From Bacteriovoracaceae bacterium UBA2428 (GTDB lineage Bacteria > Bdellovibrionota > UBA2428), in NCBI GenBank assembly GCA_002343545.1, contig DDRA01000011.1, forward strand, positions 13,652-32,188: DNA of 18,537 nt. Reading direction: 5' to 3'. Positions 1 to 7,492 of this stretch are shown here, in pieces. The translations under genes and the position numbers were made by a program. The notes below the pieces were generated by a model. It ran no database searches, had not been told where the DNA came from, and saw nothing but the letters and a program-made list of their open reading frames with translations. Positions within the stretch are counted from its first letter, which is position 1. Each line of letters begins with the position of its first letter.

Positions 1-904
1 CCCACTCGAGGAAGTCCCGCCGACGCGGATTTTCGCTCGATTTGGCGCTCCCGAAAACTTCGCCCGCCCCGCTCGGCGGCATGACGTCGTCCCAACCCCG
101 CAGACCGGAGAGTCCGTACTCTCGCTCGACCCGAGACGTGGTTCCGTAACGCCGACGAAGGAATTCGCGATAGTCCCGCAGCGCGAGGCCCGAGTAGGCC
201 TGAAAAGCTCCTTGCGTCGGGTAACCCGTCCCCACGTCGTGTGAGTTGTAGGAGGGATACCGAAGTTCCCCGGCCGGCCCGAGACTCACGTTGATCTCGG
301 CGATGAGCGAGGCTCGATCCGCGAAGGCCAGCTGGAAACGCGTCATGAAGTCCCGGTACTCGACCAACGCTCGCTGGCTTCCCCAGACCGAGATCGATTC
401 GCGACTCAGATTGCCCTGCTTGCTCTTGAACTGGACCCCGTCGGGAGCGAGCGAAGCGTACTTGCGCCAGATCCACTCCGGCAACGGCACGTCGCAGGTG
501 TCCCCCACGTTCCCGCCGCATTGGTGGAAAGAAAGGATCGGTACCCACTTCAGGCCCGCGGCCGCGATGTGATCGGCGATTTTGCGGTAGTAGTCCCACC
601 GAAACTGGTTGTCCCGGGGCTCGACGAGCCCCCACCAGACATCCGTCGAGACGGCCTCGACGCCGATGCCCTTGTAGAACGCGAGTTGCTCCGCAAAGCG
701 CCCCCACTCCCCGGTCGACTCGATCGCCCGGACCTGGTCGGGCCGCCCGACGAGCAAGGGCCCCATGACGGCGAAACTGCGGCGGGCGGGCATCGTGGCC
801 CCGGGCAGCGCCTGCGGCCGACGATCTTCGGAGGGACTCATCGTCTTTGGGGTGGCGCAAGACACGAAAAGGGCGAGCACGATCGCGAACGGTGTCTTTC
901 TCAT
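1..904 (-). CDS. Beta-amylase (glycoside hydrolase family 14), probable lipoprotein, 3' end cut by window edge
   Basis: Exo-acting enzyme that releases maltose from non-reducing ends of starch-type alpha-1,4-glucans. About 301 residues are visible, read on the minus strand from ATG at 904-902; an ATG just upstream is in another frame and stops at once. Seen directly: a short hydrophobic leader ending at Cys16 (FVSC), a plausible lipobox; the first family signature HQCGGNVGD at residues 127-135; and the second signature GELRYPSY at 212-219, in which E213 matches the catalytic acid of plant and Bacillus enzymes (soybean Glu186). The flexible-loop Asp is D135. The second catalytic Glu (soybean Glu380) should lie beyond the window. 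A run of G just before ATG is only a weak ribosome site. It follows the TIGR02147 gene on the same strand after 94 bp and may have its own promoter. Family call is firm; export and lipidation are inferred. Confidence 0.93.
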   Translation of the reverse strand, partial: MRKTPFAIVLALFVSCATPKTMSPSEDRRPQALPGATMPARRSFAVMGPLLVGRPDQVRAIESTGEWGRFAEQLAFYKGIGVEAVSTDVWWGLVEPRDNQFRWDYYRKIADHIAAAGLKWVPILSFHQCGGNVGDTCDVPLPEWIWRKYASLAPDGVQFKSKQGNLSRESISVWGSQRALVEYRDFMTRFQLAFADRASLIAEINVSLGPAGELRYPSYNSHDVGTGYPTQGAFQAYSGLALRDYREFLRRRYGTTSRVEREYGLSGLRGWDDVMPPSGAGEVFGSAKSSENPRRRDFLEW

Positions 905-948
905 ACCCCCATGATCGGTAGGCGGTGCCGAAGACACGAGGGACAAGG

Positions 949-976
949 AGCATAAGTTTCTTCAGACTTGGGTCAG
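949..976 (-). promoter_or_regulatory. Possible promoter for the beta-amylase gene
   Basis: On the minus strand a CTGACC box (976-971), a 16-bp spacer and a TATGCT box (954-949) resemble a sigma70 promoter, each box matching consensus at four of six places. It lies in the 94-bp gap between the TIGR02147 gene and the beta-amylase. The amylase could also be read through from the upstream operon. Weak evidence. Confidence 0.3.
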
Positions 977-998
977 GCGCGAACGGAACGACCCTTCC

Positions 999-1823
999 CT
1001 AGCGAGAAATCGGAACGACGTAGCTCCCGAGCTGCACGAGCTCCTCGGGGTTCTTTTCGTCCTGCAGCCAACCGATGATCTCGTCCTGAAAGGCCCTGAC
1101 CCGGCGCTTGAGTTCGGGGAGCTTGTCCTTCGAAATGGGGATGTTGACGAGCCCCAATTCACGTTCGCTCGTTGCGAGGCCCTCGAGCAGACGGATCCAA
1201 GTCGCGAGCGTCTCGCGGTGAAGCCCGAGCACGCGAAGCGCGTCAAAGCCATCCGGCGGCGTTTCCACGACGGGGTCCTCGCAAACGAGTCGCCCGCCGC
1301 GCTCGACGAGAAATCCCGCCCGCAGGAGCGTGCGCAGACCTTCTTCGGCCTCGCCGGGCGTGACGAGCCCGCGCAGTTTCGCCGAGATCCAGTCTCCCGA
1401 CGCCTCGAAGTCCGGAAAAAGGCAGAGCTCGCGGATCGGAAGCAAGTACCACTTCGAAAGCACCTCGGCCCGCGCCGTCGGAATCGTCTTCGCCACGAGG
1501 ACCTTGGCCAGCCGCAGCCGTTCCCGTTCGCTTCGCTCCCGATCCTCGCCGCTCGAAGCGTTCGCGTTGCGAACGAGCGCCACGAAGTACGCCGCTTCGC
1601 TCGACTTTAGCCCGAGGGCGCGCGCGACCCGAGGCGCCGAGTCCGTCGAGAGGTTACGCTTCCCCTGGATGACGAGCTGCAGGTAGTTCGGACTCGAGAA
1701 GCCGGCCTTTTCGGCAAAGGAACGGAACGAGAAGCCCGCCCGTTGCGACTTCCGATGGCGATAGAACGCCGCCAAAAACTCCCGATAGTCGCCAAAGGCG
1801 AGAAGATTCGGCGGCGGCGTCAC
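999..1823 (-). CDS. TIGR02147/DUF4423-family putative regulator
   Basis: 274 residues. The N-terminal part (FGDYREFLAAFY at 10-21, then about residues 31-75 with FRSFAEKAGFSSPNYLQLVI and GKRNLS) is the typical opening of the TIGR02147 family, a helix-turn-helix-like region followed by an alpha-helical DUF4423 part. The family is abundant in Bdellovibrio relatives and Fibrobacter; its molecular role is not established, but a DNA-binding regulator is usually assumed. No signal peptide, so cytoplasmic. Start: GTG at 1823, 5 nt after the stop of the preceding gene, gives the usual short N-terminus. An alternative TTG at 1847 has an AAGGAG at 1860-1855 with 7-nt spacing and would overlap the upstream gene by 19 nt. 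It is the third gene of a tight run behind two exported proteins, so it may control them or sense their state; that is inference. Confidence 0.85.
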   Translation of the reverse strand: MTPPPNLLAFGDYREFLAAFYRHRKSQRAGFSFRSFAEKAGFSSPNYLQLVIQGKRNLSTDSAPRVARALGLKSSEAAYFVALVRNANASSGEDRERSERERLRLAKVLVAKTIPTARAEVLSKWYLLPIRELCLFPDFEASGDWISAKLRGLVTPGEAEEGLRTLLRAGFLVERGGRLVCEDPVVETPPDGFDALRVLGLHRETLATWIRLLEGLATSERELGLVNIPISKDKLPELKRRVRAFQDEIIGWLQDEKNPEELVQLGSYVVPISR

Positions 1824-1828
1824 GGACT

Positions 1829-2365
1829 TCAGTGCGGCAGCGCCCAAGCGCAAGCTCCTTCCCCGAGTCGCATGGAGCGCAAGATCTCGCGCATGCCCCG
1901 CTGCACGTCGGGATCCTTCTCGCCGAGCAGCACCAGTCCGCGGCCGCCGCCCCACGTCGTCACGACTTGGTAGAGCGAACCTTCCTCGCTCGCGAAGCCC
2001 AGGAGGCAGTCGTCCGCGGTACGTAGTTCCCACCAAAGTTTCTCGGGTTGCGCCAAGAAGACTTCGCGAATGTTTTCGGCCGAGAGGTTCACAAGGTCGG
2101 GAAAGAGCCGCTCGAAGCGCTGAAGCCGGAGCTTGTAGCTTCTCGGTTCGCCCGTCGGCCATGAGAAGCGTGGGGGCGTCTGGAGCTCCAGGGCCGAACC
2201 ATCCGCGAGCGCCCGGAAGATCGCAAAACCCGCCGGATAATCCGAACGAAAGCGGGTCGCTTCGTCCACGATGCTCGAGTTTCCGACCCGAGAGATGGCT
2301 CCCGCCGTCGCGGCCGCGCCCAAGGAAAGAGTGAGGGCGAGCACGCGCAGTGAAAGAAGCCTCAT
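1829..2365 (-). CDS. Exported protein of unknown function
   Basis: 178 residues; family not recognised. The first 23 or so residues form a Sec signal peptide: arginines, then a Leu/Ala-rich core, with probable cleavage in the ATAGA-IS region. The mature part is mixed alpha/beta in appearance, with two cysteines (DDC and GAC) that could pair in the periplasm. The ATG overlaps the stop of the upstream gene in an ATGA (2365-2362), so the two are translationally coupled and probably act together. The TIGR02147 gene follows at once. A periplasmic or surface accessory protein is possible, but nothing in the sequence fixes a function. Confidence 0.78.
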   Translation of the reverse strand: MRLLSLRVLALTLSLGAAATAGAISRVGNSSIVDEATRFRSDYPAGFAIFRALADGSALELQTPPRFSWPTGEPRSYKLRLQRFERLFPDLVNLSAENIREVFLAQPEKLWWELRTADDCLLGFASEEGSLYQVVTTWGGGRGLVLLGEKDPDVQRGMREILRSMRLGEGACAWALPH

Positions 2366-3060
2366 GGCGTCGACTTCCGGGTCGGCGCTACTTTCGAGAA
2401 CTCAATATTCACGCGAAAGGTCACGAAGCTCTCGCTCGACCCGCTACGGAAGTGGGGCCACGTATCGGCGCTCAGCAGGATACCCGGGCTCTCGAGGTCT
2501 TTGGTGAAAGCACTCGCGCCAGACTGCCGTTGGCCGTCACGTACGCCCGGAGGCAAACCGCCTTCGCCGTCGTCGATGTAATAGCTCGCGTAGAACCCAC
2601 GCAGATCATGCCCGGGCGCCAGCCCCGGATCGCGACTTCGAAAAATGACCGATGCCAAGTTCACTTGCAGACGTAAAGTACGGTTATTTTCGTCGACCGA
2701 GCGCATCTCGACGCGACTTCCTTCGATGGCACGTGGCGGCCCATTCGGGTCAAGATCGCGAATATCGTAAACACGTTGGAGAACCGTGAAGCGAGAAACC
2801 ACTTCCTCGGTACTCCGGCAATTCGTCAGGTTTTCCGTCGTGTGGCACGACCACTGGACACGAACGATAGTGCCTTGCGCGGATTCGAGACGAACGGGAT
2901 CCACCGGCTCGCGCGGTTCTTCGGCCGTCTTCGTGGCACCCGACAGGGGGTACGCCCAAGTAAAGGGAGCCCTTGCTTCGAACTCCAACCCAGAGCCCGC
3001 AAAAACCGGCAGGCTTAGCGCTAGTCCCAGAGACGCCAGAGCATTCTTCCATCGTTTCAT
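2362..3060 (-). CDS. Exported protein of unknown function, first gene of the TIGR02147 operon
   Basis: 232 residues; family not recognised. A clear Sec signal peptide ends near VFA-GS (about residue 21). The mature part is rich in short polar, beta-like segments and has a close cysteine pair (WSCHTTENLTNC) that could form a disulfide. Start is well fixed: AGGAGG lies 6 nt before the ATG at 3060-3058. It begins the minus-strand run 3060 to 999 and is coupled to the next gene through an ATGA overlap. The 123-bp gap to the divergent DUF503 gene must hold its promoter, but I could not pick convincing boxes. It looks like a periplasmic or outer-surface protein; function unknown. Confidence 0.78.
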   Translation of the reverse strand: MKRWKNALASLGLALSLPVFAGSGLEFEARAPFTWAYPLSGATKTAEEPREPVDPVRLESAQGTIVRVQWSCHTTENLTNCRSTEEVVSRFTVLQRVYDIRDLDPNGPPRAIEGSRVEMRSVDENNRTLRLQVNLASVIFRSRDPGLAPGHDLRGFYASYYIDDGEGGLPPGVRDGQRQSGASAFTKDLESPGILLSADTWPHFRSGSSESFVTFRVNIEFSKVAPTRKSTP

Positions 3061-3171
3061 TTCGTTCCTCCTGATCCCAAGCTACCGGAAGCCGCGGGCG
3101 ACGCCAGCCGACAAGAATACAAAGCGAAGACTTGGAGAATACACGAAAATCTCCGAACCGAGACGTCGTGC

Positions 3172-3177
3172 TAAACT
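3172..3177 (+). promoter_or_regulatory. Possible -10 box for a leaderless DUF503 mRNA
   Basis: TAAACT lies 6 nt before the ATG at 3184, and there is no Shine-Dalgarno sequence in between. A start of transcription 7 nt after the box would fall on the ATG itself. No good -35 box is seen at 16-18 bp. Listed mainly because the same spacing recurs at other genes in the window. Confidence 0.3.
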
Positions 3178-3183
3178 CGGCGC

Positions 3184-3474
3184 ATGTTCTTCGTGGCGGC
3201 GGCAAAACTCGTGCTCGATTTCTACGGCAACGACGAAGTCACGGAAAAGCGCGCGCAGCTCAAGCTCCTCATCAAGAACGTCCGCAAGGAATTCAACGTT
3301 TCCATTTCGGAGGTCGAGGACTTCGATGACCCCGAGCGCTGCGTGCTCGGCCTTTCGCTCTGCGCCGCCGAACGCGACGAAGCCCGTGCCAAACTCACGC
3401 AAGTCGCGAAGCACATCGACGAAACATCCTTCGCCCGCGTCGTCACCGAAGAAATCGACGTCCTCGGCTTCTGA
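3184..3474 (+). CDS. DUF503 family protein (YlxP-like)
   Basis: 96 residues, the usual length for this small family. It shows the expected pattern: N-terminal beta strand MFFVAAAKLVLDFYG, then TEKRAQLKLLIKNVRKEFNVSISEVED, then a conserved core around CVLGLSLCA and a C-terminal helix. In many bacteria a member (YlxP) sits near infB/rbfA, and a role in ribosome maturation has been suggested, but its function is not settled; here no translation genes are adjacent. Start at 3184 is the first ATG and fits the family start; there is no Shine-Dalgarno sequence. It is monocistronic: the gene behind is divergent and a strong palindrome follows the stop by one base. Confidence 0.85.
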   Translation: MFFVAAAKLVLDFYGNDEVTEKRAQLKLLIKNVRKEFNVSISEVEDFDDPERCVLGLSLCAAERDEARAKLTQVAKHIDETSFARVVTEEIDVLGF

Positions 3475-3475
3475 G

Positions 3476-3549
3476 GGGCGTCAGGCGCTTTTTGGTAGCG
3501 CCCTCGCGTCATTTGACGCAAGCGCGCTACCAAAAAGCGCCTGACACCC
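3476..3549. terminator. Long palindrome between convergent genes: bidirectional terminator or REP-like element
   Basis: Arms 3480-3500 and 3525-3545 are perfect inverted copies of 21 bp, each with a run of five T or A. After one mismatch the stem extends by 3476-3478 against 3547-3549. The 24-base loop itself folds: GCGTCA at 3506-3511 pairs with TGACGC at 3514-3519. It lies between the stop of the DUF503 gene (3474) and that of the C11 peptidase gene (3563), where a two-way terminator is expected. The T runs sit inside the stem rather than after it, and the structure is larger than a usual terminator, so a repetitive extragenic palindrome or a small mobile remnant is an alternative. Confidence 0.75.
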
Positions 3550-3562
3550 TTAGCGGACGCCC

Positions 3563-5074
3563 TTAGCGATAAGCGCGGCGGAGCCATTGGCCCCAGTTCG
3601 TCGTGCGGTAGAGGGTCGACGTTGAAAAGTCGGGGTAGCGGGCGCGCAGCTCTTCGGCGTTCGGCGGCAGCCACATCGAGAGGCCGCGGTAGCCGAGCAG
3701 GAAGAGGTCTTGGCCAGGCTTCGTGTAATCCGAACCGAAGGCCGTCGCGACGACCGCGCGTCGGAGGGCGTCGTCCACGTCGTTCAGCGCCTTGCGAAGG
3801 TTTTCGGTGGGGCGATCGAACTTGCCGGGATCAACTTCGGCGCGATCGAGAAGCTGGCGCACGAGCGAGGAAAAGGCCCCCAGATCCTGCGCGCTGCCTT
3901 GGTAGCTGCGCGCGTCCATCTGTCCGAGCACGGCGCGTACGTCCAAAGTCCGGATCGAATCGCTCAGCATCCACGCTTCCAAGGCGCGCGCGAGTTGCGG
4001 CAACGCCTTTCGCACGAGTTCGCTTTCGAGTTCGCCCAGGTGGTAAGAGCTCGAAGTGAGCGTCTTATACGAGTCCGCGTCCACCCGGCCTTGCGTCGAG
4101 CGCCCTCCGTTGAGACTCGCCTTGAAAAGCGTCGGGATCATCTTCGCCACGAGATAGGCATCGTCCGCCGTGGGCGGCGCCGAGCGCTTGAGCCCCAGGT
4201 AGGAATTCTTGTTCATTTCCCAGAGCAGGCGACGGTACGGCAACCCCAGATGGGATTGGATATCGGTCGTCCCGACCGCGTAACGGGCCGTGGGCGCGAG
4301 TTCCGTCAGTACCTCGGCCATCTGCATGAGGCAGGCATCCATCGAAAGCACGTCGATCTTGCGGCCGCCGCGCGCGTTCTTCACGAAGTCCTTCAGGCGC
4401 TCCGCGAGCGAACCGACCGCCATGACGTCGCGGCTCGTGTCGTCGAAGGCGATGCCGCCGGCCGCGATCTTCGCGTCGCTGCCCTCGCGGTGACGCCGCG
4501 GCTTGGGGCTCCAACCCGATCCGTGCCCCCAAAGGACCACCATGAGGTTCTCGGAGGGGTAGCGTTCGGCGCCCCAGGCGAGAAAACTCTCGAGCGTCGC
4601 CGGATCGGCCGAATTGGCCTCGGGGAGCGTTTCGACGAGCGGGGACTCTACGCTGGCGAAATCCGCGCGCCGGAAGTCCTCGAGGCGCTTCGTCACGAAG
4701 GGGCGCGTGCCCTGGAACATATGGTAGCGAGCGAGGCCGCCCGCGCCGGGCGCGTCGAGCTGGACGACGACGTCGAGCTGCGGCGTGGAGCCCGCGCGAC
4801 GCGTGGCTTCCCCGAAGGCCGCCTCCATTTCGTAGAGGTCCCAGAAAGCGTAAGGCCCGAGATCGTTATCGGCCGCCATGTAGACGAGGATCGTCCAGGG
4901 CTTCACGCAAGCCTCGCGCTGAACGCGGGTCCGATAGTCGGCGTAGGCTTCGTCCCGACGGGGTGCCGCGTCCGCGGATCTCGTCGAGCAAGGCGGCGGA
5001 CCGCGCGTCGCCCACGCCGTCGCGGTCACGCCGAAAAGGAGGGCCGCCGAGGCGGCCCGCGCGAGAAGGATCAC
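3563..5074 (-). CDS. Clostripain-family (C11) cysteine peptidase, exported
   Basis: 503 residues. Secreted or periplasmic endopeptidase of the caspase-like fold; family members often cut after Arg or Lys. Seen: signal peptide at residues 1-22 (Leu/Ala-rich, ending ATAWA); the family opening WTILVYMAADNDLGPYAFWD from 60; the catalytic His in LWGHGSGW (H184); the catalytic Cys in DACLM (C248); and the following GTTDIQSHLGLPY segment at 268-280. Both catalytic residues are present, so an active enzyme is likely. Start is GTG at 5074, overlapping the stop of the upstream transglutaminase gene as GTGA (5074-5071), so it is translationally coupled and made together with it. C11 enzymes are commonly activated by self-cleavage; I cannot see a definite site. 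The strong palindrome follows its stop. Confidence 0.9.
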   Translation of the reverse strand: MILLARAASAALLFGVTATAWATRGPPPCSTRSADAAPRRDEAYADYRTRVQREACVKPWTILVYMAADNDLGPYAFWDLYEMEAAFGEATRRAGSTPQLDVVVQLDAPGAGGLARYHMFQGTRPFVTKRLEDFRRADFASVESPLVETLPEANSADPATLESFLAWGAERYPSENLMVVLWGHGSGWSPKPRRHREGSDAKIAAGGIAFDDTSRDVMAVGSLAERLKDFVKNARGGRKIDVLSMDACLMQMAEVLTELAPTARYAVGTTDIQSHLGLPYRRLLWEMNKNSYLGLKRSAPPTADDAYLVAKMIPTLFKASLNGGRSTQGRVDADSYKTLTSSSYHLGELESELVRKALPQLARALEAWMLSDSIRTLDVRAVLGQMDARSYQGSAQDLGAFSSLVRQLLDRAEVDPGKFDRPTENLRKALNDVDDALRRAVVATAFGSDYTKPGQDLFLLGYRGLSMWLPPNAEELRARYPDFSTSTLYRTTNWGQWLRRAYR

Positions 5075-6756
5075 CGACCCGGGTTACCGCCGAAGGAAGA
5101 CGGTCCCGCTTGGTGGCGGGGACGGCGGGGAGCTTCTTTGCCCGAGGTACGACGCACGAGTTCCGCGACGACCTTGAGCAAGGGCGCGCTTTGCGAAGCC
5201 GAGGCGCGCTGAGCCGCCATCGTCCAGGTCGCCGGAGGCGTCGACCCCGTCCATTCGCCGCGCGCCGCGCTTTCGTAGCTCGTCGCGGCCTGCTGTTCGG
5301 GATCGAAGGTCCAGAGGAAGTCCGGGTGCGCGTTCGTGTACCACTCGCCGCCGATGATGTTGCCGCGATCGTCGAGCTCGAGATCGTAGGTCAGGCGCAT
5401 CGAGGTCAAGCCGTCGCGGTACTCGGCGTCCGTGTCGAGCAAGGTCGGATGGGTCTCGACGACGTAGACGATATCCATCACGACGCCCACGACCTTGGCC
5501 GCGTTGCCGCGCAAGCCGGGGAAGCGATCCTTCGTGAAGCTTTGCACGGGCACGATCGAGCTGGAGAGCGGCCCGCTCTGCATCGTCTGCGGATTGAAGT
5601 ACGAGATCTTGTAGCTCTTGAGGGGGTGGTTCCAGACTTCGTAGTCGAAGGTCGCGTCGATGACGAAGCTACGCTTGGCCGCGCCGACTTTGCTCACGAC
5701 GGCCTGGTGCCAGCTGCCGGGGTTCGTGTCGAAGCATTCCTGGCTGAGAATGCGGCCCGCGGCGTTCTTGCGCGGGTCCTTGTCGTTGCAGCGGCCGCCC
5801 ACGAAACGAGCCGGCGGCGCGACCGTCGCCCAGATGTAGGAAGCGAGCGCCTTGACGTCGGCCGGGTAGAAGTAGATCGGCTTGCCGTCGATGACCGAGT
5901 TCACCTCGACGCCCTTCACGGGGCGGTCGAACATGTAGGCCGCGGGAGCCCAACCGTGGCAGATGCCCATCCAGGTCTCGACCGTGCCGCCGCTCGGCGA
6001 GTAGCCGCGGGGAGCTTCCCACTGACGATTCGTGAGCGTCATGTTGCGATCGCCCACGAGCAGGTCGTACTTTTCGGAAGGCGAAAGGCGATCCGTCGCG
6101 CGGCCGCCTTCGCTCGATCCCTTCATGAGCAGGTCGATCGCGGGCGTCGCCTTTACGACGTCATGGTAGGGCTTCCAGCGGTCACCGCTGACGTTGCGGA
6201 ACACCGGGTCGCCGTAGCGGGCGCCGAGCTGCCCGCGGTAGATACCCCAGTAATCATCGGACCAAGGTTGAACCGCGACTTCGCCCGCGGAAAGGTTGGC
6301 TTTCTCCATCTCGAAGAGGTTCGTGTAGAGCTTCTCGCCGGGGGACATGAGACGCCAAGGCTCATCGCCGTACTGGATCGGCGCGCGGCCCGAGCGGATC
6401 TGCGTCGTGGTGACCGTGTGCTTCTTCGTCACGCGACCGCGTTCGTCGCGTTCTTCGACCAGCAGCTTGAGCTTTTCGCGCTCGGCCTTCTTGGCCTCGA
6501 GGACTTTTTCCAGGTTAACGCGTTTGCCGCGCACCAAGTTCTTGTCCCGGCTCGAACGCTCGGAAGGCTTTTCGCCCGCGGGGCCCTCCTCGACGAGGCG
6601 TTTGACGAGCGGCTCGTCCATGACCTTCGCGAAGCTCTGGTCCGTATCGCCGTAGCGGCGGAGCCAGGTGTTGATCGGCATCTTGGTGTCGGCCAGGGCC
6701 AACCCTTGAGTCACGACGAGACCGAGCAGAGACCCCTTCAGACAAAGCGATTTCAT
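5071..6756 (-). CDS. Exported transglutaminase-elicitor (GP42-like) protein
   Basis: 561 residues. Residues from about 230 to 485 match the transglutaminase-elicitor family first known from the Phytophthora cell-wall enzyme GP42, which forms Gln-Lys cross-links. Seen: MGICHGWAP with the likely nucleophile C266; GGRCND at 320; CFDTNPGSWH with likely catalytic H350; RSFVIDATF with likely D367; VWNHPLKSYK at 374-383, in the place of the Pep-13 motif of GP42; and GGEW/HPDFLW at 469-482. Residues 1-22 are a signal peptide. The long charged stretch 25-125 could be a propeptide. Start is firm: GGGAGGA lies 7 nt before ATG 6756. A TAAACT box at 6783-6778 may be its -10. It is coupled to the C11 peptidase by a GTGA overlap, so the peptidase may mature or counteract it (inference). 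Family firm; the catalytic triad beyond Cys is assigned by order and spacing. Confidence 0.85.
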   Translation of the reverse strand: MKSLCLKGSLLGLVVTQGLALADTKMPINTWLRRYGDTDQSFAKVMDEPLVKRLVEEGPAGEKPSERSSRDKNLVRGKRVNLEKVLEAKKAEREKLKLLVEERDERGRVTKKHTVTTTQIRSGRAPIQYGDEPWRLMSPGEKLYTNLFEMEKANLSAGEVAVQPWSDDYWGIYRGQLGARYGDPVFRNVSGDRWKPYHDVVKATPAIDLLMKGSSEGGRATDRLSPSEKYDLLVGDRNMTLTNRQWEAPRGYSPSGGTVETWMGICHGWAPAAYMFDRPVKGVEVNSVIDGKPIYFYPADVKALASYIWATVAPPARFVGGRCNDKDPRKNAAGRILSQECFDTNPGSWHQAVVSKVGAAKRSFVIDATFDYEVWNHPLKSYKISYFNPQTMQSGPLSSSIVPVQSFTKDRFPGLRGNAAKVVGVVMDIVYVVETHPTLLDTDAEYRDGLTSMRLTYDLELDDRGNIIGGEWYTNAHPDFLWTFDPEQQAATSYESAARGEWTGSTPPATWTMAAQRASASQSAPLLKVVAELVRRTSGKEAPRRPRHQAGPSSFGGNPGR

Positions 6757-6805
6757 GGATGCGTCCTCCCAACCCTGAGTTTAGGGGCGAAACGAGAGGA
6801 AGTCG

Positions 6806-6834
6806 GTGTCAAAAGCCAGGCGATCCGCTACAGA
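6806..6834 (+). promoter_or_regulatory. Possible promoter for miaE, near-leaderless
   Basis: GTGTCA (6806-6811), a 17-bp spacer and TACAGA (6829-6834), then 7 nt to the ATG at 6842. The boxes are only moderate, but the geometry matches other promoters in this window. A competing reading is that GTG 6806 is the true start codon, preceded by GAGAGGA. On the other strand this stretch lies upstream of the transglutaminase gene, so the two promoters face away from each other within about 60 bp. Confidence 0.35.
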
Positions 6835-6841
6835 TGTCCCT

Positions 6842-7486
6842 ATGTTCGCGGAACACCTGTTTATTTCGCTGATCTGGAAGACGCCGAAGGAATGGGCAGC
6901 GCTCGCGCTCGATCAATTCGACGAGTTCTTGCTCGACCACGCCTCGGCCGAGCGCAAGGCCAACGCGAGCTGCCTGATGATCGCCACGCGCTACCCCGAC
7001 CGCCGCGACGTCATCGAGCTCGGGCTCGCCATGGCCGCCGAAGAGCTCCAGCATTTTCGTGAAGTCGTTGCCCTTTTGCACGACCGCGGCCGCCGTTTCG
7101 AAGCGAGCCGGCCCGACCCCTATATCGACGGGCTCCTGGGCCAGCTGCGCAACGACCGGGAGCTCTGGCTCCTCGACCGCCTGCTCATGTCGACGATCAT
7201 CGAAGCCCGCGGTTGCGAGCGCTTCGGGCTTCTCGGCGACGCGATGGCCCTCGACGGGCGCTTCGCGAAGGCCGAGTCGCCCGAGCCTTTTCGCTCCGAA
7301 CAAAGTCGAAGCCTCGCGGACTACTACCGCGAACTCAGCCGCACGGAGGCACGGCACTACGGGACCTACATTCGTTTGGCGAAGGCGCATTTCCCGACGG
7401 AAGTCGTTGAGACGCGCCTGCGCGAGATGATCGCGCGGGAAGGCGAGGTCCTGGCCTCGCTTCCCCTGCGACCGTCCCTTCACTAG
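6842..7486 (+). CDS. miaE: tRNA-(ms2io6A)-hydroxylase, MiaE
   Basis: 214 residues. A non-haem diiron enzyme that hydroxylates the isopentenyl side chain of ms2i6A at position 37 of tRNAs reading codons that begin with U. The ferritin-like four-helix pattern is visible: E38 (AERKA), E68 with H71 (EELQHF), E121 (IIEARGCERF), and E169 with H172 (EARHYG), which together supply the two-iron site. Length is normal. The start is debatable: ATG 6842 gives the usual short N-terminus and sits behind a possible leaderless promoter; GTG 6806 would add 12 residues and has a Shine-Dalgarno-like GAGAGGA. It stands alone, divergent from the transglutaminase gene and converging on the next gene with a 6-bp gap. 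miaA and miaB are not in the window. Confidence 0.9.
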   Translation: MFAEHLFISLIWKTPKEWAALALDQFDEFLLDHASAERKANASCLMIATRYPDRRDVIELGLAMAAEELQHFREVVALLHDRGRRFEASRPDPYIDGLLGQLRNDRELWLLDRLLMSTIIEARGCERFGLLGDAMALDGRFAKAESPEPFRSEQSRSLADYYRELSRTEARHYGTYIRLAKAHFPTEVVETRLREMIAREGEVLASLPLRPSLH

Positions 7487-7492
7487 GACTCG

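Noticed and set aside
521..955. Plus-strand frame of 144 codons near the left edge
   Set aside because: The minus strand encodes beta-amylase with both family signatures across the same bases.
6778..6812. TTGACA on the minus strand as the -35 of the transglutaminase promoter
   Set aside because: It is 23 bp from the TAAACT box, too far for a sigma70 promoter; the -10 box alone remains possible.
3710..7062. Long plus-strand open frames (3710-5212 and 4963-7062) opposite the peptidase and transglutaminase genes
   Set aside because: Their translations are rich in Arg, Ala and Gly with no motifs, while the minus strand holds proteins with signal peptides and catalytic motifs. Long antisense frames are expected at this GC content.
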